Assembly (NCBI GenBank): GCA_965228265.1
Contig: OZ245804.1
Coordinates: 434,001-498,000, forward strand
Reading direction: 5' to 3'
DNA from: GCA-2732755 sp965228265
Lineage (GTDB): Bacteria > Planctomycetota > Phycisphaerae > Phycisphaerales > UBA1924
Length of the DNA stretch: 64,000 nt
This document shows, piece after piece, positions 17,227 through 26,115 of the stretch. The stretch's first letter is position 1. Every line of letters begins with the position of its first letter. The translations under genes and the position numbers were made by a program. Below the pieces are notes generated by a model, which was not told the origin of the DNA, searched no databases, and saw only the letters and a list, made by a program, of their open reading frames with translations.

Positions 17227-18030
17227 TTAGAAGCGTTTGTGTGAGGCGCGATCTCGGTCGTCGGCTGGGCCGAAGAGGGCGCGTGCGAGTTCGAGGTCTT
17301 CGTCTCGGGTGATTTTGATGTTGCGTGCTTCGCCTTCGACGACGATGACCGGCTCGCCGAGGCGTTCGACGAGGCCCGCGTCGTCGGTGCTGGCGAGGTC
17401 GTTCTGCGCGTAGGCGCGTTCGATGAGCTCGCGCGTGAAGACCTGGGGCGTCTGGACGAGCATGAGGTTTGATCGGTCGATGGTGCCGATGACGCGGTTG
17501 TATGTGGTGTTGATCTTGCCGGAGTCACCGAGGAGAGCGTCGAGGGGGTCTTCATTGCCGGCGTCGTCGATGGGTTCGGTTCGTTTGATGGTGTCGCCGA
17601 CGGGCAGAGCCGGGATGACGGCGGGGTGTGATTGAGCGGCTTCGAGGACGCGGTCGATGAGTTTTTGAGAGGTGCAGGGGCGGGCGGCGTCATGGATGGC
17701 GACGTGCGAGCAGTCGGGGTGGATCTCGGCGAGTGCGGCCTGGACGGATTCGTATCGGTGGGTCTTGCCGCCGCGGCAGAGCTTGGCGCCGTAGAACCCG
17801 ATCTTTGGGCCGTGGCGTTCGCGGAACTCGTCGAGCGCGGTTTGGTCGTGTGGGCCGGCGACGATGATTGAGTGGACGTCGTCGCGAGCGGTGAAGATTT
17901 CGAGTGATCGGTAGAGGACATTCCGGCCCGCGAGGTCTTCTTCGAGTTTGTGTCTCAGGCCGCCGGTGGCTGTGAACCGTGAAGAGGCTCCGGCAGCTGG
18001 GATGATGACGCAGAGGTGTGAAATTCCCAC
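17227..18030 (-). CDS. ispD: 2-C-methyl-D-erythritol 4-phosphate cytidylyltransferase
   Basis: 267 residues, a little longer than the usual 230. IspD makes CDP-methylerythritol from MEP and CTP in the non-mevalonate isoprenoid pathway. The N-terminal nucleotide-binding segment is PAAGASSRF (11-19) followed by a basic HKLEE stretch; GGKTHRYESVQAAL, HVAIHDAARPCTS and a late QTPQVFTRELI match the family. There is a 15-20 residue insertion near residues 150-165 (DAGNEDPLDALLGDSGK), which is unusual. It is convergent with lexA and divergent from the MscS gene. Confidence 0.93.
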   Translation of the reverse strand: MGISHLCVIIPAAGASSRFTATGGLRHKLEEDLAGRNVLYRSLEIFTARDDVHSIIVAGPHDQTALDEFRERHGPKIGFYGAKLCRGGKTHRYESVQAALAEIHPDCSHVAIHDAARPCTSQKLIDRVLEAAQSHPAVIPALPVGDTIKRTEPIDDAGNEDPLDALLGDSGKINTTYNRVIGTIDRSNLMLVQTPQVFTRELIERAYAQNDLASTDDAGLVERLGEPVIVVEGEARNIKITRDEDLELARALFGPADDRDRASHKRF

Positions 18031-18152
18031 AATTTGCTCCCGGAAATCGGGGTTGGTTGGCGTGATTTTGTTGTTTGTCTCGTGCGGCCGTTCGTCTGAT
18101 TACATCCTACGCTCTTCCTCCACGAGTTCTTGGCTGCATATAGGGGAAACAC

Positions 18153-19088
18153 ATGCTTTGGATGCTTCAGGAAGCGGTCGACGGTGAGACTGCGCAGGCT
18201 GCTGTAGAGGATGCGGGCGCGGGTGCTCAGGAGGGAGCCGCGACGACAGGGAGTACGCTCGATTTTTCGGATGGCGTCTCGAGTGACGAGATGATGGCGC
18301 TCTGGGTGGACTGGGGTCTGCCGATCGTCAAGGCGCTCATTCTGATTATCGCGGTGCTGATCATCTCCAAGTGGGTTGGCGGCTTAATCACGCGTATCTG
18401 CCGGAAAGCGAAGGTCGACGAGACGCTCGCCCGTTTCTTCGGGAACATGGGCAAGTACGCGATCATGGTGCTGGGCGGTCTTGCGGTCCTGAGCACGTTC
18501 GGGGTCGATACGACGAGCTTTGCGGCTGTGATCGCGGCTGCGGGCTTTGCGGTCGGTATGGCGATGTCGGGGCTGCTGGGCAACTTCGCGGCGGGCATCA
18601 TGCTGCTGATTTTCCGGCCCTTCAAGATCGGCGATGTGGTCAACGCTGCTGGCATCACGGCGAAGGTCGAGGCGATCGAGCTGTTCACGACGGTGTTCAC
18701 CACGCCTGACAACCGGAAAATCATCGTTCCCAACGGCGAGATCTACGGCGGGACGATCGAGAACATCACGTTCCACGACACACGCCGGGTCGATGTTTCG
18801 GTCGGCACGGATTACTCGGCTGATCTTGACAAGACGCGTGAGGTGCTGATGGGCGCGGCGAAGAAGATCGAGGGCGTCCTCGGTGATCCTGAGCCGGTGG
18901 TGTACCTGAGTGAGCTGGGCGGTTCTTCGATCGACTGGGCTGTTCGTGTGTGGGCCAACACGCCGGACTACTGGGGCGTGAAGGAGAAACTGACTCGTCA
19001 GATCAAGTACGATCTGGATGAGGCGGGCATCGGGATTCCGTTCCCGCAGATGGACGTGCACATCGACGGCGCGGTCAGCCAGGGCTGA
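18153..19088 (+). CDS. Small-conductance mechanosensitive channel, MscS family
   Basis: 311 residues, close to E. coli MscS (286). It is expected to form a membrane heptamer that opens under tension to release solutes. Three hydrophobic helices are visible (about residues 52-74, 95-117 and the pore helix near 122-150, rich in Gly/Ala: IAAAGFAVGMAMSGLLGNFAAG). The beta domain carries FKIGDVV and the family-typical VPNGEIYGGTIENIT. An N-terminal Ala/Glu/Gly-rich extension of about 45 residues precedes the first helix. Monocistronic, ending in a strong terminator. Confidence 0.95.
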   Translation: MLWMLQEAVDGETAQAAVEDAGAGAQEGAATTGSTLDFSDGVSSDEMMALWVDWGLPIVKALILIIAVLIISKWVGGLITRICRKAKVDETLARFFGNMGKYAIMVLGGLAVLSTFGVDTTSFAAVIAAAGFAVGMAMSGLLGNFAAGIMLLIFRPFKIGDVVNAAGITAKVEAIELFTTVFTTPDNRKIIVPNGEIYGGTIENITFHDTRRVDVSVGTDYSADLDKTREVLMGAAKKIEGVLGDPEPVVYLSELGGSSIDWAVRVWANTPDYWGVKEKLTRQIKYDLDEAGIGIPFPQMDVHIDGAVSQG

Positions 19089-19111
19089 TCCGGTCGTAAG
19101 TTGGATGATTC

Positions 19112-19143
19112 AAGGGCGGGCCGCGAAGGCTCGCCCTTTTTTT
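19112..19143 (+). terminator. Rho-independent terminator of the MscS gene
   Basis: AAGGGCGGGCC pairs with GGCTCGCCCTT around a GCGAA loop and is followed by a run of T. It separates the channel gene from ssrA. Confidence 0.85.
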
Positions 19144-19207
19144 GTCGCTGGGGTGCGTAGAATAAAGTCATGCCCGGGCGGGTTTGCCTGGTGTTGTTTG
19201 ACAAGTT

Positions 19208-19559
19208 GGGGCCGATGTGGTTTCGACCGGACGAGTTCAGGTTCGGCGTGGCGCGTCGAGGGGCGTGGTGGCCTCGTAAAAACCACGCACACACAATAAC
19301 TGCCAACGAGCAGTACGCACTGGCCGCCTAATTTAGGTGGTCTGAGCCCTGTCCAACGCCTGCTAGGGCGGGGCTCAACGACAGCAGGCTGGCCGACTCC
19401 TGGTGCACCCTGGGGTGAAGCGGCGAGATTTTGACAGGGTGCTGGACCCGGCGGAGGCTGTCGATCGTCGCCAATGGGTTGAGATCAAATGATTGACTAC
19501 ACGCGTAGAGGCGTCGTTCCGGCCGTATCGGCACGGGGGTTCGATTCCCCCCGGCTCCA
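19208..19559 (+). ncRNA. ssrA: tmRNA
   Basis: About 352 nucleotides. The 5' end GGGGCCG pairs with the 3' end CGGCTCC, leaving discriminator A at 19559; CCA is not encoded. The 5' part has the hallmark GATGTGGTTTCGACC and the 3' part the T-arm GGTTCGATTCC. The tag frame ends at TAA 19329-19331. The best reading of the resume point is GCC 19302, after AATAACT, giving the tag ANEQYALAA; a longer in-frame reading from GCA 19287 would give AHTIT plus the same ending. tmRNA rescues ribosomes on broken messages and marks the product for proteolysis. Confidence 0.96.
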
Positions 19560-19600
19560 TTGAGGATCATTGCTTGAGCAGTGCATCCAGTCAGAGGTGC

Positions 19601-19637
19601 GCCGGCTATTTTCGGATAGTCGGCGTTTTCTCTTTTT
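19601..19637 (+). terminator. Rho-independent terminator of ssrA
   Basis: GCCGGCTAT pairs with ATAGTCGGC around a six-base loop, followed by GTTTTCTCTTTTT. It lies 42 bases after the tmRNA 3' end. Confidence 0.8.
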
Positions 19638-19860
19638 CGGATCTGACTGCAGACCCGGGTCGGATGTTCTGAACCTGGCTCACCGAGAGCCGGGGTCGCA
19701 CGGTTCTGAGTTGATCCAGTGGCGAGGTTCTGGCTGCGGCTGGTGCTTGCTGGTCAGGCGGGGTTCTGCTTGGTCGGCTTGTCCCTTTCGCACTCGCGTT
19801 CGTCAATGAGCGTGACACTGCTGGAGTGTTGCCAACGTGCTTCTTCCGTAGACTCAGGCC
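19638..19860. other. Intergenic region between ssrA terminator and methyltransferase
   Basis: No gene is supported here. No copy of the tmRNA 3' end and no integrase fragment is visible, although this position is a common integration point in other genomes. The promoter of the methyltransferase gene presumably lies here, but no clear -35/-10 pair stands out. Confidence 0.4.
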
Positions 19861-22281
19861 ATGGGCTTGCGAGCAGACAATCTGTTGCGGGGTTCCTCGG
19901 AGGCTCTCGATGAGCCTGGCCCTCAGTCTTGCGATGTTCGAGACGCGCAGGGAGGCTTTGCCGGGAGTGTCATCGAAGCGCTGCTGATGCTCGGGGCTTG
20001 TGAGTTCCAGAAGGCAGAGAACTCGGCGATCGTTGCGGCGTTCCGTGCCGGGAGGATCGATGCGCGGGGCGTTCTGAGGGGCTTGTCACTCAGAGTGTAC
20101 GAGGCAATCGCGTGTCGGCTTGCGCGTGAGCGGGGCCTGATGCTTGGTGCTCGGTATGAGACCGACGGGCCTCGGCGTGATCTTGCTGAGATCGGTGGAT
20201 TGTTTGAGTCGCATATCGCCGAGGTGTGCCGGGATCCGTCGGGTGTGCTCGGCGCGAGTTATGAAGCGGTACTTGAGCACGAGCCCGTGATCGATCTGGA
20301 AAGGCGCACTTTAGAGTTTCGCGCAGTGCGTTTGAATGCGCGGCAATCGAGCGGGTCGTACTACACGCCCGGGCCGTTGGTCGAGCACGTGCTGCAGAAT
20401 TCGCTGGAGCCGATGCTGGAAGAACGACTCCGGCGGGCTGGTGCTGGTGATCGCGCGGAGGCGGTGCTCGGGCTCAGAGTGTGCGACCCGGCGTGTGGGT
20501 CGGGCGCGTTTCTCACGGCGGCGGCGAGGATGCTCGCTCGACATGCTGAGCGGCGCGAGGTTGTCCAGCGGTGTCTGTATGGCGTCGATCTGGACCCGGT
20601 TGCGGCTCTTCTTTGCCGGGTTTCGCTCTGGCTTGAGGTGAATGACCAGTCGTTGTCGCTCGAGGCGCTCGAGGCGAACATACGCGTTGGCGATGCACTG
20701 CTCGGCACCACGCCCGAGCTTATGGCGCGGGGCATTCCCGATGAGGCGATGGCGTCGCGCGAGGGCGATGACAAGCGAGTCGCTGCGCGATTGCGACGCA
20801 CGAACCGGGTTGAGCGGGACGGGGTTCTGCAGCGGCCGGGGCTTGATCCAACTGATCGAGTTGTTGCGGATGCGTGGTGCGCCTCGTTTGTGCTGAAGAA
20901 GGACGGGCGCGATGCCGAGCTGACGGACGGGGTGTTCCGTGACGTGGCGCTTCGGCGAGATGGCGTGGACCCGGGCTTGCTTGAGCGGGTTGAGCGTCTG
21001 GCCCGGGGATGCGGGTTCTTTCATTGGCACATCGAGTTTCCAACGGTGTTCGGGCGTGAGAACGCCGGGTTTGATGTAATCGTTGGTAATCCGCCATTCC
21101 AGAATCAGCTCTCGTCCTCGACGGCGACTGATGCAGGAACGACGCAGCTTCACAGGGTGCTCTCGGGCGGTGTGGTTTCGCGGTACGCGGATGTATCGAC
21201 CAGATTCCTGGCACGCTCGCTCTCGCTGTGCAGGCGGGGTGGATGGGTTGGGTTGGTGCTTCCGATGTCGGTGCTTTCGGCATCGGATGCGCTGGCGACA
21301 AGGCGCTATGCAGCGCGGGAAGCCTCGATCTCGTCGGTCTGGCTGGCGACCGAGCACGTCTTTGCGGGCGCGAGTGTGTACGCGTGCGCGGTGATGGCCA
21401 AGCGCAGCGGGCCGCGACGGACAACGCTTGCGCGGACGAAGAACCTGCCTGCCGAGGTGTTGCCATCGATCGGTGTGGACCACGACGCGCTCGCCGAGGA
21501 GGCGACGTGGTCTCCCTTGATCGCGGCGGCGCTTGGGATTCCGGAGTTCGGGTACCTGAACGCGGGCACGGTCGGTGATGTCGCGACTGCGACGGCGGAT
21601 TTCCGCGATCAGTACTACGGGCTCGACGGCTTTCTGGTGGAGTCTGAGGACGCGGGACCGGAGATGGATGGAGCGTTGTTCCCGCCGATCGTCACCGCGG
21701 GGATGATTGATCTAGCTGAGTGTGGGTGGGGTGAGGCGCGGGTGCGGCTGTTGAAACGGGCGTGGCGGTCGCCGCGGGTGGATCGCGCAGCGATGCGCAC
21801 GCGTGGCACGCTGGATTCGTGGCTCACGCAGCGGCTGGTGCCGAAAATCATACTGGCGACGCAGACGCGTGTGCTCGAGGTCTATGTAGACGAGGCGGGC
21901 CAGTACGTGCCGAGCACGCCCTTGATCTCGGTCGTGCCGAGGGAGGGGGTGAGCATCTGGGATGTCGCCTCGGCGTTGGCATCGCCCGTGTCGTCGGCAC
22001 TCTCGCTGCAGCGGTACGCGGGCTCGGCGCTGAGCACGCAGGCGATCAAGCTGAGCGCGAAGCAGTCGCTGCTTTTGCCGTTGCCTGTGGACCGGGAAGC
22101 CTGGTCGCGGTCGGCTAAGGCATTCCGTGCGGCGCAGCAGGGTACGAAATCGCAGCGGCGGGCGCTCCTGGAGTGCTATGCCCACGAGAGCGTCGCGGCG
22201 TACCGCGTGCCGGGGGCCGAGGCGGGGGAACTCTTGCGATGGTGGGCCGGGCGATTGAAGTCAAAACCATCTCATCCGTGA
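19861..22281 (+). CDS. Eco57I-type N6-adenine DNA methyltransferase
   Basis: 806 residues. It is expected to methylate adenine in DNA using S-adenosylmethionine. An N-terminal helical region (1-160) is followed by GSYYTP (165-170), the AdoMet motif DPACGSGAF (209-217), YGVDLDP (240-246) and the catalytic NPPF (410-413). The C-terminal 330 residues look like a target-recognition domain of the TaqI/Eco57I type, with a NAGTV-like beta segment and a hydrophobic stretch ending in KQSLLLPLP. No PD-(D/E)xK nuclease motif is visible in the protein and no restriction gene lies next to it, so it looks like an orphan methyltransferase. It lies just after ssrA, a frequent insertion site. Confidence 0.88.
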   Translation: MGLRADNLLRGSSEALDEPGPQSCDVRDAQGGFAGSVIEALLMLGACEFQKAENSAIVAAFRAGRIDARGVLRGLSLRVYEAIACRLARERGLMLGARYETDGPRRDLAEIGGLFESHIAEVCRDPSGVLGASYEAVLEHEPVIDLERRTLEFRAVRLNARQSSGSYYTPGPLVEHVLQNSLEPMLEERLRRAGAGDRAEAVLGLRVCDPACGSGAFLTAAARMLARHAERREVVQRCLYGVDLDPVAALLCRVSLWLEVNDQSLSLEALEANIRVGDALLGTTPELMARGIPDEAMASREGDDKRVAARLRRTNRVERDGVLQRPGLDPTDRVVADAWCASFVLKKDGRDAELTDGVFRDVALRRDGVDPGLLERVERLARGCGFFHWHIEFPTVFGRENAGFDVIVGNPPFQNQLSSSTATDAGTTQLHRVLSGGVVSRYADVSTRFLARSLSLCRRGGWVGLVLPMSVLSASDALATRRYAAREASISSVWLATEHVFAGASVYACAVMAKRSGPRRTTLARTKNLPAEVLPSIGVDHDALAEEATWSPLIAAALGIPEFGYLNAGTVGDVATATADFRDQYYGLDGFLVESEDAGPEMDGALFPPIVTAGMIDLAECGWGEARVRLLKRAWRSPRVDRAAMRTRGTLDSWLTQRLVPKIILATQTRVLEVYVDEAGQYVPSTPLISVVPREGVSIWDVASALASPVSSALSLQRYAGSALSTQAIKLSAKQSLLLPLPVDREAWSRSAKAFRAAQQGTKSQRRALLECYAHESVAAYRVPGAEAGELLRWWAGRLKSKPSHP

Positions 22282-22390
22282 GTCGGAATCTGTTTGGCAT
22301 TGTTCAGTCTTTGTGAGACGCTCGGAACCCGGCGCTGGTTCATGCGTCATATATGCGTACTGGTGCTCTCAAGAGATGGAGACGATGCGA

Positions 22391-23449
22391 ATGAGCGGAA
22401 ATCGGGGCTTTACGGTTGTGGACGTTCTCGCGGCGGGCGCGGTCGGGTGTGTTCTGGTGGCGATGGCTCAGCCGGTGCTCAAGGAGAACAAGGCGCAGAG
22501 CATGAGCATCACGAACCGTTCGCAGCACCAGTTTCTCGCTGCGCGGCAGGGGATGTTCATGCTGGCCAACGACGGTCAGTTTTCCGGCGCGAACATAACG
22601 GGGTGGGTGGATATCCCGGGGCCGAACCAGTCTGACTCGCATTACGTCGGCACCACGACGTCGTCGACGCCCACACAGACGACGGACTGGATCACGCCGC
22701 TGGTTGGTGATGAGCTTGGCTTCAGCGCCAATAGGGCACGACGGACACAGGAGTTGTTTGAGCAGGTGCGCGACCCGCGGAACGGGGCGACGAATGATTC
22801 GCTCTATGGCATCGCGGCCGATCAGAGTGATTTCGTGGATATATTCAATCGTGGGAGCTATCGCGCGACGAGTTACCTGGCACCCGCGGCGTTTCACTAC
22901 TGGGGGACGCCGAACCCGGGCGGGTTTGTACCCGGGCAGGGGATGGTACACGGCGACGCCTATTACTGGGAGTTGAAGTACGGCGGCGTGCCCTACAACT
23001 GGGGCGGTGCCATGGCATCACAGATTCAAACGCCGCGTGCGTATCGCCCCCGCATCGAGAATGTCGGAACTTCGCTCGACCAGAAAGTGATGTTTGCTGA
23101 CGGTACTCGTTACGTCGATTTCTCGGGCCAGATCGATATCGAACTTCATCCGACACCGCTCTTATTTGGCAATTTCCATTCGGGTTTCTTCGCGAATGAA
23201 GGCGAAGTGGCTTATGGCCGGGAGTGGCCCGGCTTGCCATATTCGGCTCGGAGACAAGGGCTCGGGCAGGACCTCGATAGCCGAACGCTCTTCATCACGT
23301 TCTACGACGGATCAACACGCACGGCGACGGTCGCGCAGGCCAAGGCGCGCCCAGACTGGTGGGCGCCGACCGGCAGCGAGTGGGTGAGCTTTCAAAACGC
23401 GGCGCCCGATGCCACCGCGGGATACCAGATCGGCGACCAACTGCCCTGA
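22391..23449 (+). CDS. Prepilin-type N-terminal domain protein (pseudopilin-like)
   Basis: 352 residues. ATG at 22391 lies nine bases after GGAG; ATG 22385 and 22376 are in frame but too close to it. The N-terminus MSGNRGFTVVDVLAAGAVG is a type IV prepilin signal with cleavage after Gly6; residue +5 is Asp rather than the usual Glu. The hydrophobic helix is followed by a large globular domain rich in aromatic residues and Gly. It resembles the many pseudopilin-like proteins of planctomycetes and, in general layout, the trio at 39752-43205 (NDGQFS and TPNPG-like segments, D-G-S near the end). No secretion-system genes are adjacent. Confidence 0.8.
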   Translation: MSGNRGFTVVDVLAAGAVGCVLVAMAQPVLKENKAQSMSITNRSQHQFLAARQGMFMLANDGQFSGANITGWVDIPGPNQSDSHYVGTTTSSTPTQTTDWITPLVGDELGFSANRARRTQELFEQVRDPRNGATNDSLYGIAADQSDFVDIFNRGSYRATSYLAPAAFHYWGTPNPGGFVPGQGMVHGDAYYWELKYGGVPYNWGGAMASQIQTPRAYRPRIENVGTSLDQKVMFADGTRYVDFSGQIDIELHPTPLLFGNFHSGFFANEGEVAYGREWPGLPYSARRQGLGQDLDSRTLFITFYDGSTRTATVAQAKARPDWWAPTGSEWVSFQNAAPDATAGYQIGDQLP

Positions 23450-23470
23450 ACGGCACTGGCTTGTGGCGTG

Positions 23471-25162
23471 TTACTCGGGGCGTGAGACTGACTGCACGCG
23501 CCAGAGTTCGAATTGGCCTTTGGTGTCGCCGTTGTCGGCGGAGACGAGTCGCTCGGCGAGCAGGTCTTCTGGCCAGGTGAGTCTTTCGCGGCGGATGTCG
23601 ACCATGACGAAGGCTTTGCCGGCGTCGCGCAGGGTGTTTGCGAGTGTGTCGGGGTCGGTGTAGGTCGGGATGACGCGGTGGAGTTCGTACTGCTGTTCCT
23701 CGAAGGGTTCGAGCCAGCCGAGGAGTGTGTCGTCGGGTGTGACGAGTTCGGCGACCTGCATGGAGAAGGCGCGTTCGTCGAGGCGGTTGGATCGCCAGAA
23801 CCCGCCGCGGTGCGAGGCGGTCGCGAGCGCGACGGATGCCGAGGCTGCGACGACAACCGCGACACCCGCGACGCCGAGTGCGTGGCGGAGTTTGGGCATG
23901 GCGAGCATGGTGATGCACGCCAGGCAGGTCAGGGCAATCAGGACGTACATCCAGATCGGGGCGCTGCCGAGGTAGGCGTTGTGACGGCTCAGAGCGACGG
24001 CGGCGAAGATGGCCATGCCGACGGCGTGGACGCCAAAGAGCAGCGCCCAGCCCCATGTTTTGCGGCTCTTCCAGAGATCGGGCGCCAGGAGCATCGCGGT
24101 TGAGCCGAGGACGACGGCGTAAGGCGCGAGCATGGGGAGCATGTAGTACCAGCGTCGGCCCCGGGAGAACGAGAGGATGATCGCGACGATGCAGATCATC
24201 CACCAGAGGCGCATCGCGCCGGGGCGGGTGCGGTATTTCTTGAGCCACGGGCCCAGGAGCGCCCCGGGCACGAAGAAGAGCCAGGGCGTGAGCATGAGCA
24301 GGGGTCGGTAGAGGTAGTAGGGCTCGAGGAGTGTCACCCACGAGTCGGTCTGGCTCGTGATGCGGTCGATCGTTTCGCCCTTGAGGATCTCGCCGGCGTT
24401 CGGGACGGTGGTGAGGACAAGGGCGAACCACCAGAAGCCGACGATGAGGTAGATGGGGATGCCAAGCGCCAGGTGGAGTGAGCGGGTGGTCTGCTTGAGA
24501 TTGCCCGCGCGCCAGGCGCCGAAGAGCCAGCCGAGGATCATGGGGATAGGCAGCTGCGGGCCTTTGGTAATGTTGGCCATGCCGAAGCAGGCCCACGCGG
24601 CGAGAGCGGCGAGCAGTGCATCGCGTTTGCGAGAGGCGATGGTGTGTTTCTCGGCGGAGACGAGTCCGAGCAGGCCGGCGACGCACCAAGCGGCGTAGAC
24701 CATCTCCGGGCGGGCGCTGTGGGTGTACGAGATGAACCCGCTGCATGTGGCGAGGATCGCGCCGGCGATGAGCCCGGCCTCGGGGCTGACGAGTTGTCTG
24801 CCCAGCCGAACGGCCATGAGTGTGAGGAGCACGCCCGCCAGTGCGGAGGGGAATCGCGCTTCGAATTCGGTGATGATGCTGTCGTTGCCTGTGACGAGGT
24901 TGACGCCCAGGACGAGCCAGTACTCGAGGGGGGGTTTCTTGAGGCGCGGTGTGTCGTTGAAATAGGGGACGAGCCACTCGCTGCGGTCGTGCATCTCCTC
25001 GGCGGTGCGTGCGACGAAGACCTCGTGCGCATCGAGGGGGAGGGTGGAGCCGGTGCCGACGAACGAGGTGAGCGAGCTGGCGACAAGGAGCAGAAAGAGC
25101 CAGAGTCGCCAGCGGGCGACGGGTGCGCTGGCCTCTGTTTGGTTCAGCGTGGGTTGATCCAT
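23471..25162 (-). CDS. GT39/ArnT-like membrane glycosyltransferase
   Basis: 563 residues. The N-terminal half holds about ten or eleven membrane helices. The first periplasmic loop has LPLDAHEVFVARTAEEM followed by FNDTPRLKKPPLEYWL, the loop typical of PMT/ArnT glycosyltransferases, which use polyprenyl-phosphate sugars; Asp and Glu in this loop are likely catalytic. A short periplasmic domain closes the protein. Its stop is only 21 bases from the convergent pseudopilin-like gene, and it is divergent from the sulfotransferase operon that also carries a GT39-like protein, which suggests a shared glycan pathway. Confidence 0.9.
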   Translation of the reverse strand: MDQPTLNQTEASAPVARWRLWLFLLLVASSLTSFVGTGSTLPLDAHEVFVARTAEEMHDRSEWLVPYFNDTPRLKKPPLEYWLVLGVNLVTGNDSIITEFEARFPSALAGVLLTLMAVRLGRQLVSPEAGLIAGAILATCSGFISYTHSARPEMVYAAWCVAGLLGLVSAEKHTIASRKRDALLAALAAWACFGMANITKGPQLPIPMILGWLFGAWRAGNLKQTTRSLHLALGIPIYLIVGFWWFALVLTTVPNAGEILKGETIDRITSQTDSWVTLLEPYYLYRPLLMLTPWLFFVPGALLGPWLKKYRTRPGAMRLWWMICIVAIILSFSRGRRWYYMLPMLAPYAVVLGSTAMLLAPDLWKSRKTWGWALLFGVHAVGMAIFAAVALSRHNAYLGSAPIWMYVLIALTCLACITMLAMPKLRHALGVAGVAVVVAASASVALATASHRGGFWRSNRLDERAFSMQVAELVTPDDTLLGWLEPFEEQQYELHRVIPTYTDPDTLANTLRDAGKAFVMVDIRRERLTWPEDLLAERLVSADNGDTKGQFELWRVQSVSRPE

Positions 25163-25266
25163 TGATTCCGTGGTTGTCTGGGCCTGCGGTGCGCGGATGC
25201 TTGGCGGGATGATACGCCCCCGGTGTCGTTTCCAACGGCAAGGCTCGGCGGGGATATTCTCTCCTG

Positions 25267-26115
25267 ATGATCCACGTGGGATGGGTGTTCAGTCTGGTGC
25301 GGTCGGGCTCGTCGGCGGCGAGCTACGCGGCTGCTGCGCCGTGGGGGCTCCCGATCGCGGACGAGCTCTTCGGGCCGTGGGACCGGACGGCAGAGCCCTA
25401 CAACATGCCGAGGCGCCAGGCCGAGCTTGTGCGTGCGTTCCGCGCGGTCGGGCATGTGCTGACGGCCGAGATCGTGGGGCTGGCCAACGACATTATTCGT
25501 GAGCTGGCCGAGCTGGATGAGTCGGGCAAGGGCTGGGTGATCAGCAAGTGCCCGCACCTGATGTTCACGCCCAAGGACTTCCACACGTGGTTCGGTCAGG
25601 CGCAGGGGCAGGGCATCACGCATCACGCGGCGTATTTGATCCGCAACCCGCTGAGGCGTGTGAACAGTTGTTACAGCCGGGGCTGGGAGCACATGCTCAA
25701 TGACCCGTACGAGCTGGGCGTGTATCGCACGTTCATGAACCGCTGGAAGGAGGCCCAGGTGCGGCTGCGCTACGAGGACATGCGCAGCGACCCGGTGTCG
25801 TTCTTCCGCGCGCTCTACGAGGGCTGGGGCCTGCCCTTTGCCGAGGGCGATGTGGAGAAGGCGCGGGCGTATCTCGGGGAACGGTACCACGACTCATCGG
25901 CCGAGAGCCGGCGCGTTGAAGGGGAACTCAGGCCGAGGAGCGAGGGTGTGTGGGCAGCGCCGCCCGAGGTGCTGGATGCGTATCTCGCTGATGCGCAGAT
26001 GCTGGACTTCATGGATGAGCAGGGCTGGGCGACGAGTCGGGGCGCATACGAGGGGTGGCTAGCTTCGAGGCTCTGGCGCACGTTCCGTGGTGCGGGCACG
26101 CGGGTGACGCCGTGA
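25267..26115 (+). CDS. Sulfotransferase-like protein, paralogue 1
   Basis: 282 residues. The N-terminus has the strand VGWVFSLVRSGSS, whose RSGSS matches the 5'-phosphosulfate loop of PAPS-dependent sulfotransferases; RNPLRRVNSCYSRGW corresponds to the 3'-phosphate site (R-x-P-x-x-R-x-x-S). A segment YEDMRSDPVSFFRALY fits the family ending. ATG 25267 has only a weak ribosome site. This gene, the next and the third are clear paralogues sharing RSGSS, GPWDRT, PYN and RNPL; it is the first gene of the operon. Sulfate transfer to a glycan is inference. Confidence 0.8.
   Translation: MIHVGWVFSLVRSGSSAASYAAAAPWGLPIADELFGPWDRTAEPYNMPRRQAELVRAFRAVGHVLTAEIVGLANDIIRELAELDESGKGWVISKCPHLMFTPKDFHTWFGQAQGQGITHHAAYLIRNPLRRVNSCYSRGWEHMLNDPYELGVYRTFMNRWKEAQVRLRYEDMRSDPVSFFRALYEGWGLPFAEGDVEKARAYLGERYHDSSAESRRVEGELRPRSEGVWAAPPEVLDAYLADAQMLDFMDEQGWATSRGAYEGWLASRLWRTFRGAGTRVTP

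Noticed and set aside
19560..19860. A possible integration site or prophage after ssrA
   Set aside because: No integrase, no repeat of the ssrA 3' end and no phage genes are visible downstream.
26055..26111. Longer start for sulfotransferase-like paralogue 2
   Set aside because: It would overlap paralogue 1 by 60 bases without a ribosome site; the GTGA overlap is preferred and matches the neighbouring genes.
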